This document shows positions 1-8,621 of a DNA stretch of 64,000 nt, piece by piece; position 1 is the first letter of the stretch; the number at the start of each line of letters is the position of its first letter. The notes beneath the pieces were generated by a model. That model was not told where the DNA came from. It saw only the letters and a program-made list of their open reading frames with translations, and did no database searches. Both the position numbers and the translations under genes were made by a program. Source of the DNA: an uncultured Pseudoxanthomonas sp. (lineage in GTDB: Bacteria > Pseudomonadota > Gammaproteobacteria > Xanthomonadales > Xanthomonadaceae); contig CAMLGZ010000022.1 in assembly GCA_946479745.1 (NCBI GenBank), positions 8,692-72,691 of the forward strand, written 5' to 3'.

Positions 1-178
1 TGGGCTGATGCGCAATCGGATAGACCGTGAGCACTCCCAGCAACATGAACCAGAAGTACGCCCGGCCCGCCTTGGTGTCAGGAAGGATGCGTCCATGCCT
101 GACAAGCATGTAAGCGGCAAGAGGTATGGCAGGGAGGCTTCCCAGCGTGTGAAGCCAGCCAAGAGGAGAAATACCCAT
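1..178 (-). CDS. Partial hypothetical membrane protein
   Basis: The frame opens at an ATG (176-178 on the minus strand), begins MGISPLGWLHTLGSL and runs off the left edge after 59 residues with no stop. Two hydrophobic stretches are visible (about residues 7-25 and 41-57), so it looks like an integral membrane protein whose C-terminus lies outside the window. I do not recognise the family. A perfect inverted repeat at 214-231 sits about 35 bases upstream of the start, where a repressor operator would be, so it is probably TetR-controlled. The start codon is uncertain because no strong ribosome binding site precedes it. Confidence 0.5.
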   Translation of the reverse strand, partial: MGISPLGWLHTLGSLPAIPLAAYMLVRHGRILPDTKAGRAYFWFMLLGVLTVYPIAHQP

Positions 179-213
179 GGGGTCATTACCAACCAATCGA
201 AGGAGAATTTAGA

Positions 214-231
214 CTACCTACCAGTAGGTAG
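214..231. promoter_or_regulatory. Perfect 8+2+8 palindrome, likely TetR-type operator
   Basis: CTACCTACCAGTAGGTAG is a perfect inverted repeat with a 2-base centre. Palindromes of this form (ACCTACYNGTAGGT-like) are commonly bound by TetR-family repressors. It lies just upstream of the minus-strand partial gene at 1-178. It does not resemble the two operators around the TetR gene at 475-1056, so its regulator is probably encoded to the left of the window or elsewhere. Confidence 0.6.
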
Positions 232-459
232 ATTGTCAACTGCCCAGCCAGTCGCCTGCCAGGCGCCTCCCACTGATCAAGTCCAAGCCCGTCTGCGTAA
301 TCTGCTTTGACGGATCCGTCTCCTCGGACCGGCTTAGCTGGGGGGCCGCTTTAGGTCGGAAGTGGACATCGGTTCTGGCTTCGGAAGTGACTGCCAATGG
401 CCAGAAGCGGTCAATCGGGGCCTCTACAGAACCTCCTTGCATCCGACGCCTGGAGCATA

Positions 460-475
460 TATGATGGCCATAATA
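460..475. promoter_or_regulatory. Autoregulatory operator of the TetR gene
   Basis: TATGATGGCCATAATA is a 16-base inverted repeat with one mismatched pair. It overlaps the presumed start codon of the TetR gene at 475 and shares the TATGATG half-site with the perfect palindrome at 1094-1109. The pair is best read as the two binding sites of the TetR protein encoded between them. Confidence 0.55.
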
Positions 476-1056
476 TGAAAAAATCCACCATCAGCTCCAA
501 AGAGGCCACCCACGACCGTATCGTCGACGCTGCGGCGCGCGCGATCCGGCGTAGCGGCTACAACGGCACCGGCGTAGCCGGCATCATGAAAGACGCCGGC
601 CTGACCCACGGCGGCTTCTACGCCCATTTCGCCTCACGTGAAGCGATGCTTGCCGAAGCGGCCGATCGCGCCGGCAGCGAGGCCATCGTACTGATGGAAC
701 AGGTCGCCGCCTCCGTTCCGCCGCAACAGGCGTTGCAGGCCATGATGCAGGCCTATCTGTCGGAAGCGCATTTAAACAGCATCGAAACCGGGTGCGCGAC
801 CGCCGCGCTCGGTTCCGAGATGCCGCGTCAGGTGCCCGCGGTACGGCGTGCCGCTACGCGCCGCATCAAGGAGATGATCGACCTGGTCGCCCGCCAGTCG
901 CCCGACTGGGGGCAGCCGGGCGCACATGAGCGCGCCCTCTTCGCCGTTGCGACGATGGTAGGCGCATTGGTGCTGGCACGTGCCGTCGACGAACCCAAAC
1001 TTTCCGATGCGCTGCGCGAGGCAGCGCTGAAGCACCTTACCCCCACCCAGTCCTGA
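475..1056 (+). CDS. TetR/AcrR family transcriptional repressor
   Basis: A 193-residue protein starting MKKSTISSKEATHDRIVDAA. Residues 12-58 form the TetR helix-turn-helix, including the typical segment GLTHGGFYAHFASREAML. The remainder is a helical ligand/dimer domain of usual length. I chose ATG 475 because a TetR domain normally begins 10-15 residues before the first helix; the open frame continues upstream to 397 without homology-like sequence. It reads toward a short-chain dehydrogenase and a quinone-oxidoreductase-like gene. Two matching palindromes (460-475 and 1094-1109) flank it, so it probably represses itself and those two genes. The inducer is likely a reactive or electrophilic small molecule, inferred only from the targets. 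Confidence 0.9.
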   Translation: MKKSTISSKEATHDRIVDAAARAIRRSGYNGTGVAGIMKDAGLTHGGFYAHFASREAMLAEAADRAGSEAIVLMEQVAASVPPQQALQAMMQAYLSEAHLNSIETGCATAALGSEMPRQVPAVRRAATRRIKEMIDLVARQSPDWGQPGAHERALFAVATMVGALVLARAVDEPKLSDALREAALKHLTPTQS

Positions 1057-1093
1057 CCCTTCCTGTAGCAGGGTCTTTTATCTTGTCCATTAA

Positions 1094-1109
1094 TATGATG
1101 ATCATCATA
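1094..1109. promoter_or_regulatory. Perfect 16-bp operator upstream of the SDR gene
   Basis: TATGATGATCATCATA is a perfect palindrome between the TetR gene and the dehydrogenase gene. A modest promoter overlaps it: TTGTCC at 1083-1088 and CATACA at 1106-1111, separated by 17 bases. Repressor bound here would cover the -10 region. The half-site TATGATG recurs at 460-475. Confidence 0.6.
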
Positions 1110-1195
1110 CAAAAAAATACACCGCATCCTCAGGCCATCGGCCATCGCCGCCGGCCATTGCGCACGTCATCGTCTCTCACTGAAAAGGCTCTCCA

Positions 1196-2062
1196 ATGAA
1201 GATCACAGGCTCCATCGCGCTCGTCACGGGCGCCTCCTCCGGCATCGGCCAAGCCACCGCCGAGCGACTCGCGAAGGCCGGCTACAAGGTCTACGGCACC
1301 AGCAGACGCGGTACGCAGGAGAGCCCGCGATCGTTCCACATGCTGCCGCTCGACGTGACCAGCGACGAATCGGTCGAGGCCACCGTGGGTGAACTCATTC
1401 GCCTGGAAGGCCGCATCGACCTGCTGGTGAACAATGCCGGCTTCGGCGTTGCGCCCGGCGGAGCGGAAGAGAGCTCGATCGAGCAGGCCAAGGCGATTTT
1501 CGACACCAACTTCTTCGGGCTTATCCGCATGACCCGCGCCGTCGTGCCTCACATGCGACGCCAAGGGAACGGCCGCATCATCAACATCGGCTCGGTGCTC
1601 GGCTTTCTTCCGCTGCCCTACGGAGCTCTCTACGCTGCCACCAAGCATGCGGTCGAAGGCTATTCGGAGTCGCTCGATCACGAGTTGCGCACCAGAGGAA
1701 TCAGGGTCTCGGTGATCGAGCCCGCCTACACGAAGACGCAGTTCGACGCGAACCTTCTGGCTCCCGATTCCAAGCTCGACGAGTATCGCGAAGTCCGCGC
1801 GCTCCAGGACGAAGTATTAAAGGAGGTGATGGCGGCTGCCGACGATCCGACGGTAGTGGCCGATGTCGTGCTGAAGGCAGCTGGCGCCGCGCATCCGCAG
1901 CTCCGCTACACGGCCGGCAAGCTCGCCGCGCGCCTGCGGCTGCTTCGCAGGTTTGCGCCGGCTGCCGTGATGGACGGCGGGATCAGAAAGAGCCTGCGAC
2001 TTCATGGCAGGCAGAATGCAGACACGCACAAGCTCCAGCAGACATCGGATAAAACATCATGA
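1196..2062 (+). CDS. Short-chain dehydrogenase/reductase (SDR family NAD(P)-dependent oxidoreductase)
   Basis: A 288-residue classical SDR. The cofactor motif TGASSGIG is at residues 11-18, the structural NNAG at 79-82, and the catalytic Ser133, Tyr146 and Lys150 lie in the usual order. The segment R37-R38 after the second strand suggests NADP(H) preference. The C-terminal tail beyond about residue 250 is longer than the core fold. It overlaps the next gene by four bases (ATGA), so the two are translated together. A TetR operator sits about 90 bases upstream. The substrate is unknown; such TetR-SDR-MDR triplets usually handle reactive carbonyl compounds, which is inference. Confidence 0.92.
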   Translation: MKITGSIALVTGASSGIGQATAERLAKAGYKVYGTSRRGTQESPRSFHMLPLDVTSDESVEATVGELIRLEGRIDLLVNNAGFGVAPGGAEESSIEQAKAIFDTNFFGLIRMTRAVVPHMRRQGNGRIINIGSVLGFLPLPYGALYAATKHAVEGYSESLDHELRTRGIRVSVIEPAYTKTQFDANLLAPDSKLDEYREVRALQDEVLKEVMAAADDPTVVADVVLKAAGAAHPQLRYTAGKLAARLRLLRRFAPAAVMDGGIRKSLRLHGRQNADTHKLQQTSDKTS

Positions 2063-3060
2063 AGGCATTCCTTATCGATCGGTACGGCAAGAAGGATCCG
2101 ATGCGGCTTGGTGAAACACCGCTACCCGAACTTCGGGACGACGATGTTCTGATCGAGGTCCACGCCGCAGGCCTGAACCTGCTGGACTCCAAGATAAAGG
2201 GCGGCGAGTTCAAACTGATCCTGCCTTACCGCATGCCGCTGGTGCTGGGCCATGACGTTGCCGGGGTGGTGACCCGCGTTGGATCGCGGGTGCGTCAATT
2301 CAAAGTGGGGGACGAAGTCTATTCTCGGCCGCCCGACCACCGTATCGGTACGTTTGCGGAGTTCATTGCCGTGAATGAAAACGATGTCGCGCTCAAACCC
2401 AAGAACATCACCATGGAAGAAGCGGCATCGATTCCACTGGTGGCTTTGACGGCTTGGCAGACGCTGGTGGAGAAAGCCAATCTGAAGAAGGGTCAGAAGG
2501 TCTTCATCCAGGCGGGCTCGGGCGGCGTGGGTACCTTCGCCATCCAGTTGGCCAAGCATCTGGGCGCAACCATCGCCACGACAACGAGCACTGTCAACGT
2601 CTCGCTGGTCAAGGGCCTGGGTGCGGACGTCGTCATCGACTACAAGACCCAAGACTTCGAGAATGTCCTGCGCGACTACGACGTGGTACTGAACAGCCAG
2701 GATGGCAAGACGCTGGAAAAATCCCTTCGGGTGCTCAAGCGCGGCGGGAAGCTCATCTCCATTTCCGGGCCGCCCGATCCGGAGTTCGGCAAGGAAATCG
2801 CCGCGCCCGGGTTCGTGAAGCTGGTCCTGCGGCTGCTGAGCTCAGGCGTCAGACGAAGGGCGAAAAGCCGAGGCATCGGCTACTCGTTCCTCTTCATGAA
2901 GGCGAACGGCAGTCAATTGCGCGAGATCACCCGGCTCATCGAAGCAGGCGCCCTCCGTCCGGTGATCGACAAGGTCTTCCCCTTCGAGTCCACCAACGAG
3001 GCCCTGGCCTACGTCGAATCAGGCCGCGCGAAGGGCAAGGTCGTCGTCAAGATCAAGTGA
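2059..3060 (+). CDS. NADP-dependent zinc-independent oxidoreductase (quinone oxidoreductase-like MDR)
   Basis: A 333-residue medium-chain reductase. The N-terminal GroES-like half carries GHDVAGVV at 64-71. The Rossmann half carries AGSGGVG at 152-158. The cysteines and histidines that bind zinc in alcohol dehydrogenases are absent, which points to the quinone oxidoreductase/enoyl-reductase group that reduces alkenals or quinones with NADPH. The start overlaps the upstream SDR stop by four bases and both are presumably under the same TetR operator. It converges on the LysR gene at 3154 with about 90 bases between them. Confidence 0.92.
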   Translation: MKAFLIDRYGKKDPMRLGETPLPELRDDDVLIEVHAAGLNLLDSKIKGGEFKLILPYRMPLVLGHDVAGVVTRVGSRVRQFKVGDEVYSRPPDHRIGTFAEFIAVNENDVALKPKNITMEEAASIPLVALTAWQTLVEKANLKKGQKVFIQAGSGGVGTFAIQLAKHLGATIATTTSTVNVSLVKGLGADVVIDYKTQDFENVLRDYDVVLNSQDGKTLEKSLRVLKRGGKLISISGPPDPEFGKEIAAPGFVKLVLRLLSSGVRRRAKSRGIGYSFLFMKANGSQLREITRLIEAGALRPVIDKVFPFESTNEALAYVESGRAKGKVVVKIK

Positions 3061-3153
3061 GGCCGGTTTTCTCCTCCCTCTTCGGGGTTTCCTCGGAGAC
3101 GTCGCGGCTATTCCTCCAGCGGCACGGCGCTGTCGCCCATCGATTCCTCTAGC

Positions 3154-4197
3154 TCAAACCGCAACGCCCATCTCGGTGAGCGACGCCGGGAACGAAGCGG
3201 ATTGCCGTCGTGCGCTCTGTTCGATGGTGGGGTAGTCCAGGTCCAGGGCGCGGATACGGGTGGTCATGAAATCGATGAACACCCGAATCCGCTTGGGCAG
3301 CTGCTGGCGACTCAAGTAGCACAAATAATGCCCGCGATCGTCGGGCACGATGTGGGTAAGGCATGCCACCAGGCTTCCGGCGCGCAACGCATCGCAGACC
3401 TGGTACGCCGCCAACTGGGCCAACCCCTGTCCGCCGAGCACCGCATGCATCGCCAATGAAGGGTCGTTGACGACGATGTCCGCGTTCGGGGTAATGCTGT
3501 GTGCATGGCCGTCGATTTTGAAATCCCAGGACTGCAGCCGGCCATTCGCCAGGCGTTGGTTGATGCAGGCATGCGCAGCCAAATCGTCGACGGACTCCGG
3601 CAGGCCGTGCCGGCGGACGTAATCGGGTGATGCGCAAACCTGCAGCCGCATGGGGATCAGTTGCTTGGCGATGACCTGGCTATCTTCCAGGCGACCGTCG
3701 CGAAAGGCGACGTCGACCCGGTCGGTCGCCAGATCGATCGCACGCTCTTCCAGCAGCAGCTCCAGCGCTACTGCCGGGAAGCGCACCCGGAACTCCGCCA
3801 GCAGTGGCGCGACCACCTTGCGGCCGAATCCATGAGGAGCGCTGATCTTCAACTGTCCTTGTGGCGGACCCTCGCGCAAGTCGCGCATTTCTTCCAGGGC
3901 CTGCAGGATCCGCTCGACGCCGGGCCGGCAATGCTCATAGAACAGCTCGCCCTCGCGGGTGATCGCGGTACTGCGCGTCGTACGCAGGAAAAGCCGCGTG
4001 CCGAGTTGACCTTCCAGCTTCTGCACGCTCCGGCTGACCGCAGAGCGGCCAATACCCAGCCGGTCCGCGGCTCGGGAGAAACTGCCCTCATTGGCCACAG
4101 CTATGAAGGCGACCACGCCCGCATAGCTGGCCGACAAGCTGGAGGTCAGCGGATCGCGGTGGTCGACCGGGTCCCTGGGTAGCGAGATGTTTGACAT
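3154..4197 (-). CDS. LysR family transcriptional regulator
   Basis: A 347-residue regulator with a winged helix-turn-helix at about residues 25-85 (SFSRAADRLGIGRSAVSRSV) and a LysR substrate-binding domain from about 115 to 320. It is longer than the usual 300 residues because of an N-terminal leader of about 25 residues and a C-terminal tail; no internal start is obviously better. The binding domain resembles the group that represses itself and activates a neighbouring oxidoreductase gene. Neighbours are the convergent MDR gene and, 72 bases upstream on the same strand, a DoxX-like gene. The effector is unknown. Confidence 0.92.
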   Translation of the reverse strand: MSNISLPRDPVDHRDPLTSSLSASYAGVVAFIAVANEGSFSRAADRLGIGRSAVSRSVQKLEGQLGTRLFLRTTRSTAITREGELFYEHCRPGVERILQALEEMRDLREGPPQGQLKISAPHGFGRKVVAPLLAEFRVRFPAVALELLLEERAIDLATDRVDVAFRDGRLEDSQVIAKQLIPMRLQVCASPDYVRRHGLPESVDDLAAHACINQRLANGRLQSWDFKIDGHAHSITPNADIVVNDPSLAMHAVLGGQGLAQLAAYQVCDALRAGSLVACLTHIVPDDRGHYLCYLSRQQLPKRIRVFIDFMTTRIRALDLDYPTIEQSARRQSASFPASLTEMGVAV

Positions 4198-4269
4198 GGT
4201 GCCCTCGTGTCGTTGGCGCGGCCCACTGAAATTGCCGGTAGTACCGCCTGCGCGGTATCCCAGTACAGG

Positions 4270-4665
4270 TCAGTCATCGGCCCCTCGATCCGGGGTGTTG
4301 GCTTGGAGTCGAATGACGCGGCGGCCGTAGCGCCGGGCATCGATCGAGAAAGCGCCGGCGCCGATCAGCGCGATCGCCGCGCAGCCGCCGATATGGCCCG
4401 CAAGGAGCAGTTGCTGGGCCGGACCGGAGACGGCCAGTGCAACGGCAGCCGCGATGCCGAGAAACAGAGCAACCAACCGAGTCGCAAACCCGATCGCCAA
4501 TAGCAGAGCCGCCAGTCCCGCGGCCAGATGAAGAAGAGGGGCGCTTACGGGAATTTCCGATAACGCCGCCGCGACGCCGAAGGCGACAAAGGCGTAGCAC
4601 ATGCGAACGAACAACAAGGCGAACCCGACGGCGCCATCGGGGTAGCGGTATACGTATTTTGTCAT
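4270..4665 (-). CDS. DoxX-like small integral membrane protein
   Basis: A 131-residue protein with about four hydrophobic helices covering residues 12-108, an N-terminal aromatic patch (MTKYVYRYPDG) and a charged C-terminal tail. Length and helix spacing match DoxX/DUF417-like membrane proteins, some of which sit with redox or thiol-stress genes. It precedes the LysR gene on the same strand and is divergent from the large sensor kinase at 4803, so the 137-base gap probably holds both promoters. The function is not known. Confidence 0.65.
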   Translation of the reverse strand: MTKYVYRYPDGAVGFALLFVRMCYAFVAFGVAAALSEIPVSAPLLHLAAGLAALLLAIGFATRLVALFLGIAAAVALAVSGPAQQLLLAGHIGGCAAIALIGAGAFSIDARRYGRRVIRLQANTPDRGADD

Positions 4666-4802
4666 CCATCGACGATATAGCCATGTCGCCCTTCCGCTAA
4701 GCCCCGACCAGGGGATGTCGCAGCGCCTCTATCGAGGGGTAGGATGTTCGAGTCCAGGCGGCAAACTACGAAGCGGGCTTGTTGGCCGAAGCCGAGAAAC
4801 GG

Positions 4803-7800
4803 GTGAAAGCGACAGTGTGGCTACTCAGAATCCTGCTGTTTGCCGTTTTGGCGGCTCTGCCTTTGGCGACATCAGCGAAGGAACCCCGTCGCCTTGCGCA
4901 CTATTCGCACCAACGCTGGATCGAGGGAAGCGAAGCGCCGGCGCCGGTGCTGGCCATGGCGCAAGGACGGGACGGCTTCCTCTGGCTCGCGACGGGAGAG
5001 GGATTGTTCCGATTCGACGGAGTCCGGTTCGAGCGGGTCGACGCCGAAGGCAGCGACCAGAAACACGATCAGCCGAGCGCGTTGTTGGTGACGAGGAACG
5101 GCGATGTCTGGACCAACTTCGAGACATCGCGCCGCTTTGCGGTCTACCGGCACGGCGCACTGCGCATCCTCGACGCACCGGCTGCTCCGAGTCGCATCGT
5201 GGCGATGGCGGAAGGCGCCGATGGTGCGATCTGGGCGCTGACGGCGAACTACGATGCCGAAGTGCTGCGTTTCCACAACGGGCGCTGGCGAACGTACAAC
5301 GCGGCCGACGGTCTTCCGCTAACCAATGCCGCGAACATGCTGGTGGCGGCCGATGGTACGGTTTGGATCGCATGTGGTGCTGCGGTCGTACGTTTGCCGC
5401 CGGGCGCCATGCGGTTCGAAATCTATCGGGAGGCTCTCGACACCAGGGTTTCCCAGGATCCGTCCGGCCGCATATGGCTCTCCGAGAAGCGCGGAAGCTA
5501 TCCCATCACAGGGCCCGGCGGGCGCGGATCGCCGGCCGCGCTGCGTGCGCCCTACCGCACCGGCAACGCGCAAATTCGCGGCGCGCCGCTACTCGATCAC
5601 GAGGGGAGTCTCTGGATCGCGACGCGCTACGACGGCGTACAACGTCTCGCGACGCCGAGTGCTTCTCTTGAGAGTGGCGGTGCCGAGACAGAATCCTTCA
5701 CGAGCCGCGAGGGACTGTCTTCGGATGTGACGAACCAGGTACTGGAAGACCGGGAAGGAAACATCTGGATCGGCACCGAGGGGGGCCTGGACAAGTTCCG
5801 GCCCGCTACGCTGATCGCCGAACCCGCGCTTGCGTCTCCCGCCGCCTATGGCGACAAACTTCTGGATGCGTCCGATGGAAGCGTCTATATCGGTCAAGCG
5901 CGAACGATCTATCGTGTCAGGCCCGGCGGGGTACCAGAGCCGTTCTTGCGCACCGTCGCCGAGCCGCAGAGCCTGTGCGAAGCGCCGGACGGCGCTATCT
6001 GGATCGGCTTGCAAACGCAGATCGTCGTCTGGGCGAACGGCGGCGTCCGCCAGACGATCGAACGCCCCGACAAGGCCGCCAATCACAACATCATCTACGA
6101 CTGCGCTTTCGATGCGGATGGCGACTATTGGATATCCGCCGCCGGGGGCGGCGTACACCAATACCGGCGCGGGCAATGGGAAGAGGTTTTGGAACCGGGC
6201 GATCGAGCCGATTTTTATCCGACGACGATGGTCCGAACGCCGCGAGGCGGCGTGGTCGTCCAAACGGGAGACAGATTGGTTTGGATTGAGCATTCCGGAC
6301 GGGCTTCCACACGTCTCGACTTCGGAACAAGCGATCTCAAGGTGCTCACGCTCTACTCTTCCGGAGACTATGTTTTCGCCGCTGGCGCTTTCGGACTGTC
6401 CCGATTCCGCGCGGGACAGGTCCAAACCGTGTGGGCCGCTGAAGTGTCCCCGGGCAGCCGCATCAACGGGATAGTGCGGACTCCGGAAGGCGATACCTGG
6501 CTGGCATATCCGAAGTCGTTGGTCCGGATCCGGCCGCGAGACCTCGAACGCGCATTCTCCGACAAGGTGTTTTCGGTGCCGACGTTGTCGCTCGGCCGCG
6601 GCGACGGGCTGATCAGCCGCCCGCATTCGCACTCGCAGGGGTCCATGGTGCGCGGGGGCGACGGCCGATTGTGGATCGCGACCGAAACCGGAACGCTATG
6701 GATGGACCCCGCGCGCATCGTCCGCAATGCGTTGCCGCCGAACCTTGCGATCAAATCGATAACAGGCGATGGCCGCGCATACCGCGATCCGACGACGCTG
6801 AAGCTGTCGGCGGCGACGGCCAATATTGAAATAGACTTCGCAGTGTTGAGTTTTTCCGATCCCGGCCGCGTACGCGCCCGTTACAGGCTCGAAGGCTTCG
6901 ACCGGGATTGGGTCGATCCAGGCGCGAGGCGGCAGGCGTTCTACACGAACCTTCCGCCGGGCAAGTACAAGTTCCGCGTCATCGCCGCCAACAACGATGG
7001 CGTATGGAACCGGACCGGCGCGACCCTCGACTTCGAGATTCCACCCACCTTCGTTCAATCGGTGTGGTTCCTTCTGCTGTGCTCCGGGCTGGCGCTCGCT
7101 TCGCTGTGGTTCTTGTATCGGCTGCGCGTGGCGCAGATCGCGCATCGCATCCGCAGCCGGCTGGAGGAAAGAATCAAGGAGCGCGAACGAATCGCGCGCG
7201 AGCTTCACGATACCTTGCTGCAAGGCGTCCAAGGCCTGATCCTCCGTTTTCAGGCGGTCGCGGACCGGATTCCGGCCGAGGAGAAGTCGCGCGGGCAACT
7301 GGAGGCGGCGCTGGCGACGGCCGACGATGTGGTGGTGGACGCGCGTAACCGCGTGCGCGATCTGCGCGGCGTCGAAGGCACGAACGATCTTTGCGCCATC
7401 GTCGAGCAGCTTGTGTCCGCCGCGCCGTTCGATCCGCCGATCCCTGTTCGCATCGTCGTCGAGGGAAAGCCGCGGCCCTTGCATCCGCTTGTCGCCGCGG
7501 AGATCACCAGGATCGTGCGCGAGGCCTTGTTCAACATCGCCCACCACGCACGCGCGTCGTCCGCCGAAGTGGACATTGGCTTCGAGGCTCGGCATTTGGC
7601 CATACGCGTACGGGATGACGGCATCGGAATTCCGGAGCACGTGCTGGCGCGTGGTCACAAGGAAGGGCATTTCGGCATGATCGGCATGCGCGAGCGGGCC
7701 GAAAGGATCGGCGCCGATATCACGATCAGCGGCAGCCCCGGAGACGGCTCCGAGATTACACTGACCATGCCGGCCGAGCTGGCGTTCGCGAAACGCAGGG

Positions 7801-7856
7801 CGCGCCGGCGAATCCGCCTGCCGCGTTTCCTGCAGAGGAGTCCGGCCGATGAATGA
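4803..7856 (+). CDS. Sensor histidine kinase with periplasmic beta-propeller and Y_Y_Y domains
   Basis: A sensor of about 1017 residues. A signal peptide (VKATVWLLRILLFAVLAALP) is followed by repeated two-component-propeller strands of the type GSLWIATRYDGV and GNIWIGTEGGLD across roughly residues 40-640. A Y_Y_Y domain follows at about 650-745, then one membrane helix near 755-775, a HisKA_3 dimerisation helix with ARELHDTLLQGVQGL, and a HATPase_c domain with DDGIGI and GHFGMIGMRERA. I prefer GTG 4803 because it begins the signal peptide directly; TTG 4779 is an alternative in frame. It overlaps the response regulator gene by eight bases. This architecture senses extracellular ligands, often carbohydrate-derived, but the ligand here is unknown. 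Confidence 0.92.
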   Translation: MKATVWLLRILLFAVLAALPLATSAKEPRRLAHYSHQRWIEGSEAPAPVLAMAQGRDGFLWLATGEGLFRFDGVRFERVDAEGSDQKHDQPSALLVTRNGDVWTNFETSRRFAVYRHGALRILDAPAAPSRIVAMAEGADGAIWALTANYDAEVLRFHNGRWRTYNAADGLPLTNAANMLVAADGTVWIACGAAVVRLPPGAMRFEIYREALDTRVSQDPSGRIWLSEKRGSYPITGPGGRGSPAALRAPYRTGNAQIRGAPLLDHEGSLWIATRYDGVQRLATPSASLESGGAETESFTSREGLSSDVTNQVLEDREGNIWIGTEGGLDKFRPATLIAEPALASPAAYGDKLLDASDGSVYIGQARTIYRVRPGGVPEPFLRTVAEPQSLCEAPDGAIWIGLQTQIVVWANGGVRQTIERPDKAANHNIIYDCAFDADGDYWISAAGGGVHQYRRGQWEEVLEPGDRADFYPTTMVRTPRGGVVVQTGDRLVWIEHSGRASTRLDFGTSDLKVLTLYSSGDYVFAAGAFGLSRFRAGQVQTVWAAEVSPGSRINGIVRTPEGDTWLAYPKSLVRIRPRDLERAFSDKVFSVPTLSLGRGDGLISRPHSHSQGSMVRGGDGRLWIATETGTLWMDPARIVRNALPPNLAIKSITGDGRAYRDPTTLKLSAATANIEIDFAVLSFSDPGRVRARYRLEGFDRDWVDPGARRQAFYTNLPPGKYKFRVIAANNDGVWNRTGATLDFEIPPTFVQSVWFLLLCSGLALASLWFLYRLRVAQIAHRIRSRLEERIKERERIARELHDTLLQGVQGLILRFQAVADRIPAEEKSRGQLEAALATADDVVVDARNRVRDLRGVEGTNDLCAIVEQLVSAAPFDPPIPVRIVVEGKPRPLHPLVAAEITRIVREALFNIAHHARASSAEVDIGFEARHLAIRVRDDGIGIPEHVLARGHKEGHFGMIGMRERAERIGADITISGSPGDGSEITLTMPAELAFAKRRARRRIRLPRFLQRSPADE

Positions 7857-8475
7857 CCCGAAGATCCGCGTTCTCGTCGTCGACGACCATCCCGTGCTCC
7901 GCGACGGCGTCGCCGCGATTCTGGAGAACCAGACCGACATGACCATGGTCGGCGAAGCGCGTGACGGGAGCGAAGCTATCGAGCGTTTTCGCGCGTTGCG
8001 CCCGGACGTGACGCTGATGGACCTGCAGATGCCGGGCATGAACGGCGTCGATGCGATCGTCGCGATCCGCTCCGAGCAACCCGGCGCCAGGATCATCGTG
8101 CTCACCACTTACGCGGGCGATGTGCAGGCGGTTCGCGCGTTGAAGGCGGGCGCGACCGGGTATCTGCTGAAGAGTAGCCTGCGGACCGAGTTGATCGATG
8201 CGATTCGCAACGTCCATCGCGGCCAGCGCCACGTCCACCGCGATGTAGCCGACGAGATCGCGCTTCATGTGGTAGACGAGGCTTTAACCGAACGTGAAAT
8301 CGCCATCCTCAGGCTCGTGTCGATCGGGAAAGCGAACAAACAGGTGGCCTCAGAACTTGGTTTGTCCGAGGAGACGGTCAAAGGGCACCTGAAGAGCATC
8401 TTCTCCAAGCTGGACGTCGCCGACCGTACGCACGCCGTCACGGTAGCGGCGCGGCGCGGCATTATCGAGCTTTGA
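7849..8475 (+). CDS. NarL/FixJ-family response regulator
   Basis: A 208-residue response regulator. The receiver has the acidic pair at residues 12-13 and the phospho-acceptor Asp58 in LMDLQMPGM, and a C-terminal LuxR-type helix-turn-helix runs from about 143 to 205 (LTEREIAILRLV, then ETVKGHLKSIFSKL). It overlaps the 3' end of the propeller sensor kinase by eight bases, so it is the cognate regulator. No target promoter can be named from the sequence. The following alpha/beta hydrolase gene converges on it. Confidence 0.95.
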   Translation: MNDPKIRVLVVDDHPVLRDGVAAILENQTDMTMVGEARDGSEAIERFRALRPDVTLMDLQMPGMNGVDAIVAIRSEQPGARIIVLTTYAGDVQAVRALKAGATGYLLKSSLRTELIDAIRNVHRGQRHVHRDVADEIALHVVDEALTEREIAILRLVSIGKANKQVASELGLSEETVKGHLKSIFSKLDVADRTHAVTVAARRGIIEL

Positions 8476-8621
8476 GCCACCCTGCTTCTGTCATGTCGGT
8501 TTTCCGTTGGTTCGAAATCCCGGCGTAGAAGGAGCCGCGGTCCGTTTTCGGATTCGTGGAATAAAGGGGGGGCATCCAGGTACGGGGAGGAGGGACCCGG
8601 ATGACCGGACACTGCCGGCTT

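Noticed and set aside
340..415. Repeat-like GGTCGGAAGTGGACATCGG and GCCAGAAGCGGTC segments, similar to short stretches near 32955, 34088 and 58670
   Set aside because: They resemble a common Xanthomonad extragenic motif, but the matches are too short and diverged by eye to define element boundaries.
6696..8108. A 470-codon minus-strand frame under the sensor kinase and response regulator
   Set aside because: Antisense to two genes with clear kinase and receiver motifs; no recognisable protein features.
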